Source of the DNA: Oreocharis arfaki | Lineage: Eukaryota; Chordata; Aves; Passeriformes; Paramythiidae | Length of the DNA stretch: 64,000 nucleotides | Assembly: GCA_013398015.1 (NCBI GenBank) | Contig: VZRR01010742.1 | Location: 124,001 to 188,000, forward strand | Direction of reading: 5' to 3' | Shown here: positions 12,801-27,800 of the stretch, piece after piece | Position numbering within the stretch: position 1 is the stretch's first letter | Layout of the letters: every line of letters starts with the position of its first letter | Notes under the pieces: generated by a model | Seen by the model: only the letters and a program-made list of their open reading frames with translations | What the model was told of the DNA's origin: nothing | Databases searched by the model: none | Made by a program: the position numbers and the translations under genes

Positions 12801-15800
12801 ACAGAATTTTACTTCAAGTAGGGCCATTTTTTTGCCTTCACAATCAGATCTGGGCATGCTACTAAAACTGCTTTCATGGAGAGTGAGTTTGACAAGAATG
12901 AGGCAAGCAATCTGAAAAAGGAGTGGGTGCATAAGGGAAAAGTAGAATTAAAATACAGATGGTGTCCTAAAATGAATACAAAACCAAAAGGTAATTACAA
13001 CCAATTCTTGAACACTTGACTATCACCAGTTATTTTGTAACTGCAACCTGAAACTTAAAATGGACATTATTTTAAACTGTTACCCAAGGCAATTCTAAGA
13101 ATCTTAAATCTGTTTTCAGATCGCTAAAACTTGCTACTGCAAGTTTTGCAGTAACAGTTGCTTGTTATTCTTTTTTTCTCCATCTTCAATTTTTTCTGCT
13201 TTGTATCTTTTCATAAAATACAAGGTATCTCAGGAAAACTGAGACACAGTAAGGCAAGGATTGCATTTTAAGCCTCTGAGGTGCTTAAGGTCGGGCCAAG
13301 GCTAATAGACCCTACTACAATATTATGGCATGAGTACTCCCTGCTTTCAACATGAAAAAACCCCCAGTTCTAGCAGTGCAAACTCAGTGCAGGGCTGCAA
13401 ATCCAAAAATGTGTTTTCATTTCTGCATTAGAACCAACACCAAGAAGGACTGGACAAGAACAGTGCATTGACAGGAATACCCCCTTCCTCCAGCGCAGTT
13501 CTGTTTCATAAGAGCTCTTTAAATATGGTCAGTGACTATTTGAGATACCAACTGTGTACTGCAGCTGGTTTTTTTTTCCCCTTTCTGAGAAAACCAATGA
13601 ACAATCAGCAGAGGTACTTATCCACTTACTTGACTTGCTTTAGACAAAGTTTTCGGCTGTGGAAATACTTCCGATTCCTTGTTTTGTTGTACAGCCTGAG
13701 TTAAAGAAAAAAAAAAAAGCAAAATTCACAAGTTACCATCCAGAGCTCAGTTTCCAGATGTGGTTCCCTGTTTTTAAGAAAGCCACAAGAAAGCAAATTT
13801 CAACAGATTTTAGATATAATTCGACCAATTTTGTGAAACTGATATAATCAATGGGAAGCCGGAAAAAGAGGAAAAACGTGAATTTATGTTTTATGCTTTC
13901 AATATTACGGCAAAGCTATAAAGCCATAACTTAATTGTAGCCCACAGGCACCCCCAGCAGAAGTGGGTCAAAACTGAAGGAGTAGAAAACACTCAAAGCA
14001 AAATAATCAGAAAAAGGAAATTGTTAATAGTATACTTTCAAATAAGGTACAGGCTAGATTTCCACCACATCAGCTCTCATGGCACTGCTCAGCCTGTAAC
14101 CTTCTGTCCCTTCTCAGATCCCCAGCTCTGACTTTTCTGACACAAGTACAGATGAAATCTTTAGGACTTATTCACCCTCTAACAGCACCAGTTTGAAAAA
14201 CCTCCTCCTCTACAGACAGGTCTGTCACTGACAGACGCAGATGCTGATGACACAAAACTAATGGAACTGGATTTCTAACCTAGCCATTCAATCAACATCA
14301 CACAGTGGAAGCCCTTCATTATCTTCAAATGGCTAATATAAACCAGCACATTTTTTAAGGGAAAAATACGTGTAGTTTAAAGCTTCATGGATATCAAAGC
14401 CCACAGAATACCTGAAGGGGAGAGATTATCTTGCTGTTCAAGGCTGATGGCTTACAGTGAGGTTCTTTGAAGCTTTCTGGTGTTGCAAGTTGGCCAACCG
14501 AGGCAGAGATGTTTGGTGTTAAGGGAGTCTTAGCAAGAGACTGCTGTTGTGTTTGGTCATGCTGCGGGGTCAACCTGAGTTTCTGGAGAAGATCAACACT
14601 TGTATGAGATGCATTTGAGACAGTCCCTGTGTTTGCTGTTGTCAAGGGTGCTATGAGCTGGCTTTGGCCAGCCATTAGATTCTGTGGAGCATGGTTCGCT
14701 TCAGATGGCGGCTGATTCACCAGTGGGGATATGGGCTTGGCAGCTTGCTGCATAACTTGCATTATACTGTTGCTTTGTTTGAGGCCAGGAAGCATCTGAG
14801 CAGGGGCAGCTTCCATTGTCGAGGCTGAATTAATAACAGGGCTTAAACGAACTGAATAGCTTGAAACATTTTTCATATCAGGCTGGGAAACTGAAGCTGG
14901 AGGTATTATCATAGGTGTTAAACAGTCCTGCTGATTGGCACTGCTTTTAACGCTCGGACTTTCAGATTTCCCCAGGGATTGTTGCATTGGTGACTGGTCA
15001 AAGGAAAAAGGCAAAAGCAAACTGTGCTGCTCTCTGGCAGAGGCGTCTGTCTGCAGCTTCTCCATTCTCTCTGGATTGGGATATGGAGCTGCAGGCTGCT
15101 CCTTTTGGACAGAGGTTCCAAACAGTTCCTCCAAAGTCAGGTGCTTCTGCCTTGACTGAAATGGCTACAAAGAAGGGAGAAGGAAGTTTTCAGTTTAGAA
15201 CTAGACACAGCACTGTGCAGCTCACACAGTCTATTACAAATTCAATGAAATTATAAGAGACAACTAAGTAAAATGCATGTAAAATACAGTTTGGATATCA
15301 AGGGTGCCCTATTCACAAGAATTTTTAAATTCATTTAATTTACGAGGAATATCCTGGCTATGTATGGTTTTTCTTTACAGCCAGCTCAGGACCGTCTGTG
15401 CACTAGCAGTCAGGAAGGGGGAAGGCTATGGATTGAGTCAGGAACATGGCACATGCCATCATCCATCAGCCCTAACTACACAAGGCACTGTAGAGAAGTG
15501 GGGGGGAAAACATTCATGTTGAAAAAATCCTCAGAGAATTGACAGAGCTGGAAATAGTTAAATGGCCTAAAAGATAGGAAAGGAACATAAGAAACCAGAA
15601 GCTGCACAACTGAACTAGCAATACATGCCTAGACAGTTTTCCTCACCCTTTTCCTTAACAGTGCAGTAGATGTTACAAGAGGCAAGAGAATTTATACAAA
15701 CCTGAACATAGAGATATTATCCTTGAAAAATTTGTACATGCACACAGTCACATCTACCAGTCCTTTAGTCTCTCCCAAAAACATACATCTAGCCTACACC

Positions 15801-18800
15801 ACTGACATTGTTAGAAAAACATGGTTTTAAGGATACCATCTTTTAATATTTTGCTGAAAATATTTTTAAATGTTTTTCACTAAAGAGAAAAGAAACAGCT
15901 ATTAACACCAGTAGTCTCAAAATTTTCCTTTTCTTTTTTTTTTTTTTTTTTTTTTGTTGAGGTTGCACAGGACCAGAAGTTATGTAAAACAGCTGGACTG
16001 AAATACAACATTCTGTTCAGGAGACTGAATGGCCTGCAGCACAATTCCAGTGTATTCTGATGGTATGTCTAAACAAAGATGCTACTTCACAATGACAACT
16101 ACTGTACCATGACATAGCTCTGCTGGCTCTGATTTCCCCAGCACAGAGAACAGCAGCCAAGGCACAGCAGCACAGGTGCCACACATATAGCCCAACAAAA
16201 CCCCCTTGAGCTTCAAGTCACACTGTCTTTTGCCCAGGTTACTCATCTCTACTGTCACTGCTATTCAATTTTAGCTAGTTAAAGTTTGGCACGCTTTCAT
16301 TTTGGGGCTGGGACATTCTATAGTTTATAAACCTTGTTAATTATGTTGGGAATATTTTCCTATAAAGTTGTTCTTACTTTTTTCCACTGATCTTACTGTT
16401 CCAGAGACCCGTCCTTCAACCATAAAGATTCCATTAAGAGAAAAAAAATCACTGTTCCAGATCATTTCAAACTCAGCTGTTCACTTCAGTGTGATGAATT
16501 GACCAGCTTTCCTTTATTAATACATTACAATAGGCAAGTAATAAACTGAAATCTCTACCATGCTCTGGTCCAAGTCAGACTGGATAGCCTCAAACATCAA
16601 GTTAGTTTCCAGCATGAAGTATAAAACACTTCTTCTGCCTTGTCTGTCTCTGGTTGAGGTGTACTTTGAGCATATCATCAACTCAGTGTGTTTATGAAGA
16701 CCTTTATCAGCAAGGGCTGCATAAAGGCCACAGGATCACTTTATTTGATGGGAATAGAGTGCTACTGCTGCTGCTCAGAGGGTTTGTCCAAAAATGATTT
16801 CAGATAAGTTAAGCTTTATAGGCCCAGCTCTGCTAATTCATGGTTCAGTATCAGTGTTCTGGTTCAGTTTTGCTGATTGCTGGCACAAAAGCACTTCATG
16901 ATACGACTGATTTTAATTTTGAATTGCCAAGATATGACACTTAACTACACCGTATCATAGACGAGACATTTATTTTTATTCCCAAATGTGTGGTATCTTT
17001 AGCATGAGATGAAGTTAATCAACATGCAAGTGTGACATTTTGGAGGGAATTTAGCAATCTCACTGTACTTATCATATGCACACTATTTTTTGATTTCACT
17101 GGTCATCTGTTTTAATTAGATGAAAAATGTATTTTTATAGTTGAAATGGAATGTTTTTTCCAGTAGTCTCTCAGTTATCCATGTTACTAAAAATGCGGCT
17201 TAGAACCAACACATTTGAGATATATTTGAACCCAGTTAACTGGCTTCACAGAACTATCACTTATGTTACCCAATTAATTTTTTCCAGTATCTCTGCAGCT
17301 ATTATTTTAAATACCTCAACAGAGTTAAAAATATGACATTTTACATGTTCTATAAATCAACTTTCCCTTTAATTACTTCAGAGCAGTTTGTCAGAATCTG
17401 ATCTTCCCAGTTTTTCCTTTACTAGTTAATTGATGCCTGTTCTGCAATTCCATGCACTGTCAGGTGGAGCATTTCAGCTGATTTTGTACAGTCTACATGG
17501 AACGACCCAAAGAAAATATGTGTTTGGAAAGCAAAGCCTCAGGCAACCCTGGTGCCAGGTCTCCAGACATGGCATGCAGCAAGCAGAGCTGGCTGCCACG
17601 GGTCACTCCATCACTGACCCAAAACCAGAGGTGCTGCTGAAGGGCTGGAACGGCTGTGACACAAAATAATCCCAGCAAACTCCCCACCCCTCATTTTAAG
17701 TCATTAACTGTTACTATCCCACCCCTAAAACAGACTCCTGCTGCCGAGCCCCAGCCCTAACCCGAACTAGAAACTACTACTACTCCTCCAAACTACCTAT
17801 TTTGTTTACAAGAACTAAGTGCAACGTTGCCCCCATTTTCCTAGGGGATTTCATTTCTCTGGCACGGTGATTTATTGCATCAGAAACATCCCAGTGAACC
17901 ACGGCAGGGAGAGGAGTTTTCCATGGGGCATTTCCCAGGAGCACCAGCACTGCCCAGCCCGTGCCCACTGGGTGGCACTGCAAGCAGGCCCACGGCACTT
18001 CAGTGAATTCAGCTACTGCACAGTTTACTCACATTTTTTCCTAAATCTCTAAGAAGTCTTGTACGAAGCCACAGCTCCCTTGTGCAGGACCAAGCTGTGG
18101 CTCTGAAGGCAGCACAGACCAACCTCCAGTGAATGTCTGAGGCACGATCGGGGCTGGAGCTCCTGAGTGAACGACCTGACCACTGGGGCACGGGCATCTT
18201 TTCTTGCTTCCTGTCTCTCCAAGTCCTCCCACACATTAGCATGGACTGACTTCTTCCAGAAGCCAAGTTGGCCCATTTAAGCATGGATATTCACAGGAGT
18301 GTGGACACAGCCACTTATTTTTAAAATGCTAAGTCAAAAGACAGAATTTAGGATCCTAAAAATCTTCCAACTAATTTGTTTATTTAAAGTGATAATACAT
18401 CGAGCAAACACTGAAGGCATCTTAAGGAAAAAAAAAAAATCAATTTTGGTACTAAAACTTAGAACTAAATGAAAAAAACCCTTCATTTAGGGTTGGATGA
18501 AACATACCTGCTCTTGCACTTGTAATGAAGGCTTCTGTTCCGAAGGCTCTGTGCTTTCTGGCTTTGGAGGATTTGAATTTTGCTGCATTCCAGAACTTGA
18601 TATAATACTTAGGTCACTAATCTGATTCTGAGAGGGAAAAACAAAGGAAAAAACCAATCAATATAAATACATGAGTTCTAGTCTACATTTACCCTCTATA
18701 AAGTCCTGTTTACATGGCACTTGGACTGAAATACAGATGATGTACAAAGCATTGATTTTTTGAGAGACACTGTGGAATTCAAAAATCTTAGGAAATAAAA

Positions 18801-21800
18801 ATCATACCAAGACATCCACAATCTGGTATGCACTCATAAAGCTTTTACTCTTTATTATTACAAGAAAAACAAAAAGAAAATACAACTTGCTTTCTACTTT
18901 TTCACCAAGAAAGAAAATGATAATGTTGAAAGAAAATGAAATGAAGAAATGAAAGAAAAGGTGGGCTTTTCACATCCTGCACCTGCATTGGCCGCTAACA
19001 GAGAAATTTGCTACAGTTCATTAAACCAGGAACCTAAACTAGAACTGCTTAGAAAAAAAAAAAAATCCTGACAAACCACTCTAAGTGGCTGGAAACAGAG
19101 CTTGTCACTGACTTATTTCCACCAGATTTAACCAACCATCTACATTTATTTTCAGGTGCCAATTTGGTTTCCTGTGAATAAGACAAAACCAGGTGAGAGA
19201 GTTGCATTATAACACACTATGTCCACAGATGGAGTTGACTTTCATCTTTAATAAGCATAAAAATAAAACAAATACAGATATTGTACTACCATTAAAATCA
19301 CCAGTCAAAAGACCCAGACTGTGGAATAATCCAGCTTTCAATGCATAAACTACATGTTATGCATATGATAGAGCTCAACCATTGGCACAACACATGATGA
19401 TTGCTCTGGTATCTTACCCAAAGCAGTAAAATGTGGGTTACACTTTTTAGCAACAGATTAAAAAGCAATCTGAGCTTTATTCTTTTGTATTCAAATTCTA
19501 ATTGAAAGCAATAAATACAATATCAAGCCTTTATACTGTGATTTAAGGATAGAAGAGAGAAGTAGACTCTCCCATCTTTCTGACTTTTAGCCACTAACTT
19601 GAAGGTCAAAACTCTTTGTGCCTGAAACACATGAGGCCTTTTGGTTACAAAATCAGGAAAGGCAGAGTTGTCTTTCCACTACAGGATAAGCTGCAGTATG
19701 TTTCCCTGCTCATACTGAAATACACACACAAAACCACACTATAAAAAGCATCCATTCACTTCATTAAAAAAAAAAAATCTCAGAGTTCATTCATTTTCAC
19801 ATATGGGCTTGATGCAGTGTGTACTTGAAGGATTAAGCTGATTTGGAATCCTAGATTAAATCACTCAGACCTTCATAAATCTCTTTTTCACTCCCTCTGC
19901 CCCCTTCTCATGCTGACACTCTGCCAATCTCATGTGGGCTGCACACAAGGATTACTGTATGATCCATCTGGAATGTACCAGGCAGACAAGTACTTTCTGC
20001 TCCTAAATACAAATTCATGCATAATTACCAAGTGCCATAAAGTTATTAAAAAAAAATTAAGACAGGAAAGGTCTCTCAAGAAGTCATCTTCCAAACAAGT
20101 TGGTTACTTCATGAAGTTAAACACTGGCACACACTGGCTACAAGGAGTTCCAAAATTAATGTGCCAGGGGTTTGTTGCTAAAGCTGAGGTGGTCGACAGA
20201 ACATTCTCCAAAGAAGTTTGCTTGAAATGTGACCAACAGTGCTCAATTCTGCTTTTCTGACAACTGTACACAACTACAATCACAGCAGGCTCTGATGGGA
20301 TCACCAGGAACAGGTTCATTTATGGTTCATGTGCATGTGAAAAGGAAATGAAGTAATTATTCACCGGTGTTCTAAAAATATGAAGAAACAAACATACACA
20401 CATACAACAACAAGAAGAAATGAAGATACAACCCCCTCCAGTTTTTAAGTGGCTTTGCTGGAGCCCATGCCCTGCCTATTTCTCTGCTGAATTATTGGCA
20501 CCACAGATGTTGACTGTACACTAAAATAACCGCACACCAGCTCCTGTTGATCAGAATTTTACTTGTCTACAGAGCTTCATCCACGATGTTTAGGAACATT
20601 GTTTCTATCAAAAGGTTTTTAGTACACTCACATGAAAAAGATCTGAAAATTAGAAGAGAAGCTGGAATATCCCAAGCCATCCAAGAGCCATCTGTTGGAA
20701 ATGTGTATTATCCAGTACTGCAAGGACAAAGAGGGGGAATGGCTTCATCACACCCAGGAGGGCACTACCAAAGCAGTGCATTCTTGTGGTATGGGTTTTT
20801 TCCCTTCTTTGCAAAAAGACTTCAGTTTCTTCAAATCTGTCTAAATTGATACACCACAGAAAGATGAATCATGCAGGTCGTGATGTTTCCTTCTGTAATC
20901 TCACAAAAGCTGCTACTTCCACAATGCTGGCCTTCATACAGAGGCACCCTCTCCTCAAATAGCACTGATACACATTCAGAAGTAATTCTTTTCCATCTGT
21001 ATTTTAAACCATTGAAAGAACATATGGGTGATTTCCAGAAATTAGTATCTAGCCTTGGTCAAAGATACTGTATTGTTTGTCACATTGACCTGACCTCAAT
21101 GTACCTCAGACAAGGTTTAATCCACATGCTTACTCTTTTCTCCTCATCCCACACTGTACTGTGCCCATCTAGAATCCCACAAAGACTCAAATCCCAAGTA
21201 TTCAAGGGAACTCTGCTGCACAAGCAATTCCTGGAAGGAATCAAGCACGGTACAATGTGCTCACCATTCTCCCACCAGCAGAGCCACAGAAGCCACACCG
21301 AGGTTCTGCAATGCACTACTCACACGTTGCTTTACTATGGCACATTCCTGTATTATTATACTGGGGAAGAGGAGTGTTCAGAATCTCTGTTTCCATTTTC
21401 GGATCTCCCACACGTTACCTTTATTTTCATCCTGCACGTATGAATTTGGTCCTCACGACTACATAAAGTAATTCTTTCCTAAGAGAACTAACATTCCTCA
21501 TTATGTAACCTTGTGAATTTAGCACTGGCAAAGGATAACAGACTTTTCCTTCTGAGATGAATTAATTTATTAAAAGGAGAAAGAGTAGACAGGACAGGAG
21601 TAATAAACTGGGGAACAGAAAGACATGGGAACAGTATTGTTACATTTAGTCTACAGCTATTAAGAAATACGCTTCAGAGAGTCTACAAATGTACTGAATG
21701 ACTCAGTCTCTAATACCACAAGACATCTTTTGAGACTAAGAAGAGACAGATGCTATTGGGCACAATTTTTATTTGCTATTTCCAGAGACAAAATTTTGTC

Positions 21801-24800
21801 ACAGCAGGAGAAATCACTGTAAAATGGTCTACCCTGCTACACTTCCAGTTGGACCATGTGATCAGGATTCAATCCATCTTGCCTGAAATCAGAGAATGTT
21901 TCCTAGTACTGTGTTCCTGAGGGAGGGAACAACACATCAGTCTGAAAACAAGGCTGCTGAAACTATTGCAGAGACTGCCCACCCTTTAAACAAAGCAGCG
22001 CTGATGTGCTAAAAACTCGTTTCCAGAAAACAGACATTTACTTACTCGTTCATACTCATCCTTGGCTTTACTAAGCATCTCCAGGATGTCAATGGGCCTG
22101 TTTTCATTGCAGCCATTGGTCCTGCTGGGACTTTTTCTGTCCTGGGAAACTTGCTGCGACCTCTGAGCTTCTTGTTCAACCACTCTGTAACAGGAAAGGA
22201 GAAAGAGGATTTAAAAATTTAACTAGAGTTAACATCTTGCAAAGAGCAGTAAAGAAAAAGGTACTCCCAGCACATTAACCCATTCTTCTGCCTGAATAAA
22301 AGCCTAACACACAGCTAACCAAAGTTACACAAGTTTTCATTTGCTACAAGGTTTATACAAGTCAAACTGTCAAATGGTCTGGATGATTTATCTCCCATTC
22401 ACAGAGCACTGGTCTGTCTCTTACAAAGTTTGCCTCCAGTAAACACTACTTCTATAAAACTCTTACGTTTAGACATTTTTACAATGAAATATGTGGACAT
22501 CCAAGCATGTAATACACAAAAACCACATGTATTATACCACAGGCTAAGGTACAATTTTTACTCTTTACTTCCTAACATGCATTTTTCCATGTTTAGCCAA
22601 GTCAAGCCATGTCATTCACCAAAATCTATTACCAAAAAGTTCTAGTTTAGGATGAGCCCTACCATTACGCAACAAACAGCGGGAAAGAAGAAAGCTGGCT
22701 CACACCAGATGTCTCTGGAATCAGTCTGCAAGAGGACTTAGAGCAAGTTACCCCTCACACCCCCACCTAAGGCTCCGGAAAGAACAGCAAGCCATTTCCT
22801 TCTCAAGCTCCCTGTAGTCATTCCAATCACCTGCATTTCCTCTGGCCTCTGGGTCCTATGGCTCATTTACCACCTCTGCTCCACCCCTGCCTACCTCAAG
22901 TATCCAAAACCTTCAATTTGAAGGACAGGTAAGAGATGCAAGAAGATGATGTGTACCTGGTCATGTCATTAATAAAAGTAAAAGCAGCATATACTCCTAA
23001 TCCATATGCAGTTCACAAGATATACATGGCTGTGCAACGCGCTAAAGCTTATCCTCTTGAAATAAACACACACCAGCCTGTAATCCCTTCTGTTTTAAGC
23101 CTGCATTAATCAAATATGTTAAGAAAAAACAAGCACTGTAAACAGGGCAGAGCTCTGGAGCTGGCATGTCACTTGAGAACTCTCATGCTGTGGAACTGAT
23201 GGCTGAGGGGGGAGCCAAGAGGGGCCATCACAACAATCACAGAAAGTGTCAATCATTCCAGCCTCCAGTTTCTTTGGGTCAGTTAGGATTCAGGACAGAC
23301 TCTAGATTTTATAGACTGTAATTCCTTATATGCACCTCTATGTTGACATTTCTGAGGAAAAAAAAAGTTCAAGTTTTGGAAGTTTGTTCCCAGTTTTCTA
23401 GCAACCAAGCTTCTTTACTTCACTAGGGTTTAGTTGTGTTTGGTTGCAAAAGGGTTAGATTTGGCTTTTAACAATTCAATGTTGCTCTCAGAATTTTTAA
23501 TCATATTTAACCAGCTTCTGATTATTTCCAGCCTTCCCTGTAAGCAGCAGTCACCTGCAAAGGTAACTCACAATAGGGAGGCCAATGTAACCCTGATAAT
23601 TCCCAAGAACTGCAGCATGTGCTTGTTTGGATGAAGCAGCTCAATACTCCACAAATGTTTCTATGGTGACACTCTGAGAGAACACTTTGTTCTAGCACCT
23701 CACATGGTCACCCAGTTCTGGCTTAGGACCTCTCTAAACTCAACTCCAAACTAATGATGAGAAAGAGCAAGGTAAGAGAATCAGAATGTTTTGCTGAGAT
23801 TTTAAGTGCCAGCATAATTGTATAAGAAAAAAGAAAACACTTCAAATAAAGTGAAGAATCTGGGCAACTGAAGTCACACATGTGCCGCCTGGTAGGCAAA
23901 GCAAAAGCTTCACTCTTAAGACTCTCCTGCCTTAATAAGCTGGCCCAGAAGGTTTCAATAAAACATCATCCCATGAAAACAGTACTCACTGATCTCACAG
24001 CAAAACATCTTCAAGAACTGCATCCATTTCACAGAAATGTTTCATAAACATTTCTGAAAAACAGTTCATAATATTTTTCTCTCACTCATTTAAAGTGTTT
24101 GTTACCTTTTTAAAGTTTACTTTCTTTCTGAAGAATAACAAATTCTCTTTTCATCTAGGTAATTGTCTAATAGCTCAAGCTCCATTTTCTGTTTTGTGCA
24201 GGTTACATTTCGATGGTGGTGATGGAATAAAATGTGAAACTGTATCCCCAGAATTCTAAAATACTTCCCCAATTCTACTCTGCTGCCTGTATCCCAGAAG
24301 CCCCCTTTAGGTCTGACTATTGAAACAGGGTAAAACAAGCTTATAAACTAAGTTAAAACAACACCCCTACAAACTTATGGGTCAAAATGCAATAGTTTTC
24401 TCAAATATTTGAAGCCCTCCCGTTTCTGTCCTACTTCTAGAAAGGTCACCCCTCAGTCAATCATCTTAACTGGACACAAATTAATTGTTTCTGAAATCAG
24501 GAATTTGATGAGTCCCATGAAATTTTTCATTTCAGAAAATTCTAGAACTCTTAAAAAAAATTCTGTAAATCAATTACCTAAATACCTTTCCTGAGGAGAA
24601 AAAAGTCAACTAATGCAAATCTGTACACTGAGCATGCTCTGTGTGCAATCCAGGATTAAATCTTTTTTAAGCAAGGCCTGCTGTTTCTTTCCATTATATC
24701 AGATAGTGGAAGAAGCACACATTCCTTCAGGGACACAGCAGCTGCTGGGACAGTTTGCTGAAGAATATCTGCAGTTAGAGCATTGAAAATATACCTGGCA

Positions 24801-27800
24801 CAACCTCACAGAAGGGGCAGGGGGAGGGAGAGAACGTGAGAAGTGAAGTCTGTGATTACAAAGCCTAATTTACTCTTCTCTTCAAAGATAAGCCACCAAA
24901 ATATAAATGGATGGCTTGCAATCTTGTTAACTCAGTCTGGCACAATAAGGTCAAGTCAAATGCAGGGAAGAGAATGCAAATCTCCTTGAAACCTTTTATG
25001 GTTATGTTTTTAAAGCGCTGAGGTACTATAAAGGCAGCACTCTTTCCTATCAATGATTAAGAAAAACTCCACCTTAACAAAAGGGTGCAAACCCAAATTT
25101 CCACCCCAAAGACAAAAAACTATGGAACAAAATTAATACTCTTGGAAGAAAATGTAAATATTGCAATCCAGCCAAAAGGGTAAATGTGCTTTGGGGACTG
25201 CTGTGCCATGGCTAGACTGATCACAGTTTTTAAGATTCCTGAAGTATCTGTTGCCCATCATTTGTGCTCCAGTGACCAGACCAGTTTAACACCAAATGGA
25301 CTCAAGTTTTGCTGTCTGAAACTTAGATCTGCCCTGTAGTTGTGTGGGACAGAATAAGAATGTGGTAGGGTTTGACTCTCTCACAGTGCAAACACTAATC
25401 TAAGGGTTTTAGACCAAAAGGTGCATTAAAAAGAGGAAGCCATGTCCTTCTGATGCTCTGTTTATAAAGAGGAGAGGCAACAGATGTTTTGTTATTTCTT
25501 TTGGTAACAACATCCAAGAGTCAGTTTCACACAATTCCTTTCCATTATTCCTTACAGTTAATCCTTAGATATGGACAAACCAAATAACAGTAAGAAGTCC
25601 AACATAACTTGGAAGAAAAAAACAGAAGTGGGAAATGGGGTTAACAGGATGAGAAAATAGAAAAAGAATTTAGAAAGAGATTTTGATATCAGTATCTGTC
25701 ATTTGTGTTGTCTCTCACTGCTTCTGTGAGAAAATAATAAAAAAAACCCCAAAAATAACCCACACCAAACCCCCTACACTAAGAAATTAGAATTCAGCTT
25801 AAAGTCTCTACATAGTGACTAGTTTTCATAAAATTAAATATTATATATTTCCATGTAATTAAATTGTTCAAGTCTTCAAGATGGCCTGACTGGCAAGCCA
25901 CGACATGCTGCTGAAGGCATGCAAGAGATAAGAGGGTTCAGGAAAGCAGTGTGATAGTGAAGAGAATGAGGGATGAGAAGATACTGTGGGCAGTACATCT
26001 ACATTTTGCATTTTAGTGAGAGTAACTACCAAAAAATCCAGAAATTAGCAACACCAAGCTCTTATTATTTCACAGTTTTGCTTATTCTCCTATATTCTCT
26101 TATTCCACTATAATTCTGGAAGATTCTATGTAGTTCTCCTACTATTTCCCAATCTCTTCACTTTAGTTAGGAATAATAACTAGGTCTTAAAAAACCCAAA
26201 CAAACCCCCACAAAAAAACCAGCTCACAACAAAACCAACCAAAAAACCCCAACCATCACTTATTTCATTACACTTTCTGATATTTTCATTAGAAAATATT
26301 TCGCCAGTATCCCCATACAAAACAGAATATCAAATAATAAACAGTGCTCATACTTGCTTTCTTTGGAGAATGCCAACTAATACTTCAACTCATTTTTTTA
26401 TCACTTAACTGGAAATTTAATGCTGCAGTTTTTTAAAAAACAAAACTATAATTTTCATTAGTAAAAAAAACTTGTATGAGCAAGAATGTTGTATTCTTCC
26501 ATTTTAGGAGAGTGAGGAAAAAACCAGACACATTTAATAAGTTCTGAAAGGCTTACAGAATAATAAGGCCCCAGTACTTACTTAGCCATGAGTTTTGCTA
26601 TTCGATGACAGTCGTTCTTGTCATAAAACCAAATACTGTAAATTGACACTAGAAAACAAGAAAAAAAGCAAGTGTAAGACAAAAAAAGGAAAAAATTTTA
26701 TCAATAGCAAAAAACTACTAGTCCATTAGATCTGCAACATGGGAATTTCCATCTATTGCCACTGAAATATTGTGTGTCACCACCCACTATTTATAAAGTA
26801 ATCAGAAATGGGACACGTGCAAACATAAATACAACTTTAGTTGGGTTAAATGGAAGAACTAGAGAATCTTGATACAGTTTGTAAATAAAAGTGGCAGGAA
26901 AATGAAGTTTTAACCAGCAGGTTACTCACTACAGTTGCAACCTCCTTTTTTGAATTACTGACTTTATCATGTAAACTAGGCCAAGGAATATCCATCTTAA
27001 AAAACCACTGATTTTTAAATTTGCCAAACTCGAAGACTAACACTAACATTTGAATTACAGTATGACACTTCAGTCAGAGTCTCTCTGGAAGGTTCCCTCT
27101 CTAGAAGGAAGCGGCACCAAAGCTCCCACCACACTGTCACATTCATAGAGCAGCTTAAAACCACATTCATAGTGACCCCTGCTCTTTGAAGGTATCAAGG
27201 ACAAAGCAATGAGAGCAAAAGGGCTCCAGCTCAGCAAGATACTCAGCCTCATTCTGGCTTTCAGAATAAGTAAAATTCCATTGAAACTTTGCAGAGTTGG
27301 AGCTCGACCACTGAGCCTCCATCAGAGGGAGAAACTTCGTCAGTAGTGCCACGAGCTGCTCCTTCCCCAGCAATCCTTCCAAGGGGCCTTTACCCACACA
27401 CCAGCTCACCTCCTCACTGCCCCCACAGTTGGGCCAACACCACAAAGCTCCACAACTCTTTTCAGAATTGTATTGAATCCAGCCCACAAAGCAGATTATT
27501 TTAAATCTTAGCTCGCCCATGAAGTTTGTCAGTGCATAAAGTGCAAGAAAGTCAAAGGCAATGGGACACTTTACATATGTCACCACCAAAGTATTTTAAT
27601 TCCAGAAAAAGGTGCTTTCAGCCTTTTAAAACTCATCTTTACACTGCAGTTCATGTCAATGATTTTATGTAGTTGAAATCACTGATTATAAATACACTTA
27701 AAGTGAAGGAAAGGAATGTTTAAAAAAAATTACGCAACCGTTCCCAGTTAGAGGTAATTTTTATTTCACAGTGAAATCCCTTTTTTTCTTTACTCACTTT

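Larger units (their letters stand above)
22185..26581 (-). other. DCP1A: DCP1A intron 4
   Basis: This 4,397-nt intron has a GTAAGT donor and a TGTTACAG acceptor. It includes A/C-rich low-complexity stretches at about 25738-25775 and 26189-26254 and a hairpin sequence at 24032-24056. No gene was recognised. Confidence 0.92.

Noticed and set aside
17700..17790. CCCTAACCC-like and CTACTACTACTCC pieces resembling telomeric or triplet repeats
   Set aside because: Only one or two units of each are present; too short to call an interstitial telomeric or triplet repeat.
20871..21443. 190-codon + strand frame in intron 5
   Set aside because: It starts with ATG but shows no domain, repeat or family resemblance. 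It lies inside an intron, antisense to DCP1A, with ordinary intronic base composition; a chance ORF is most likely.
27167..27589. 140-codon minus-strand frame in intron 3
   Set aside because: It is on the same strand as DCP1A but has no convincing splice links or homology, and would not fit between exons 3 and 4, whose split codon joins directly.
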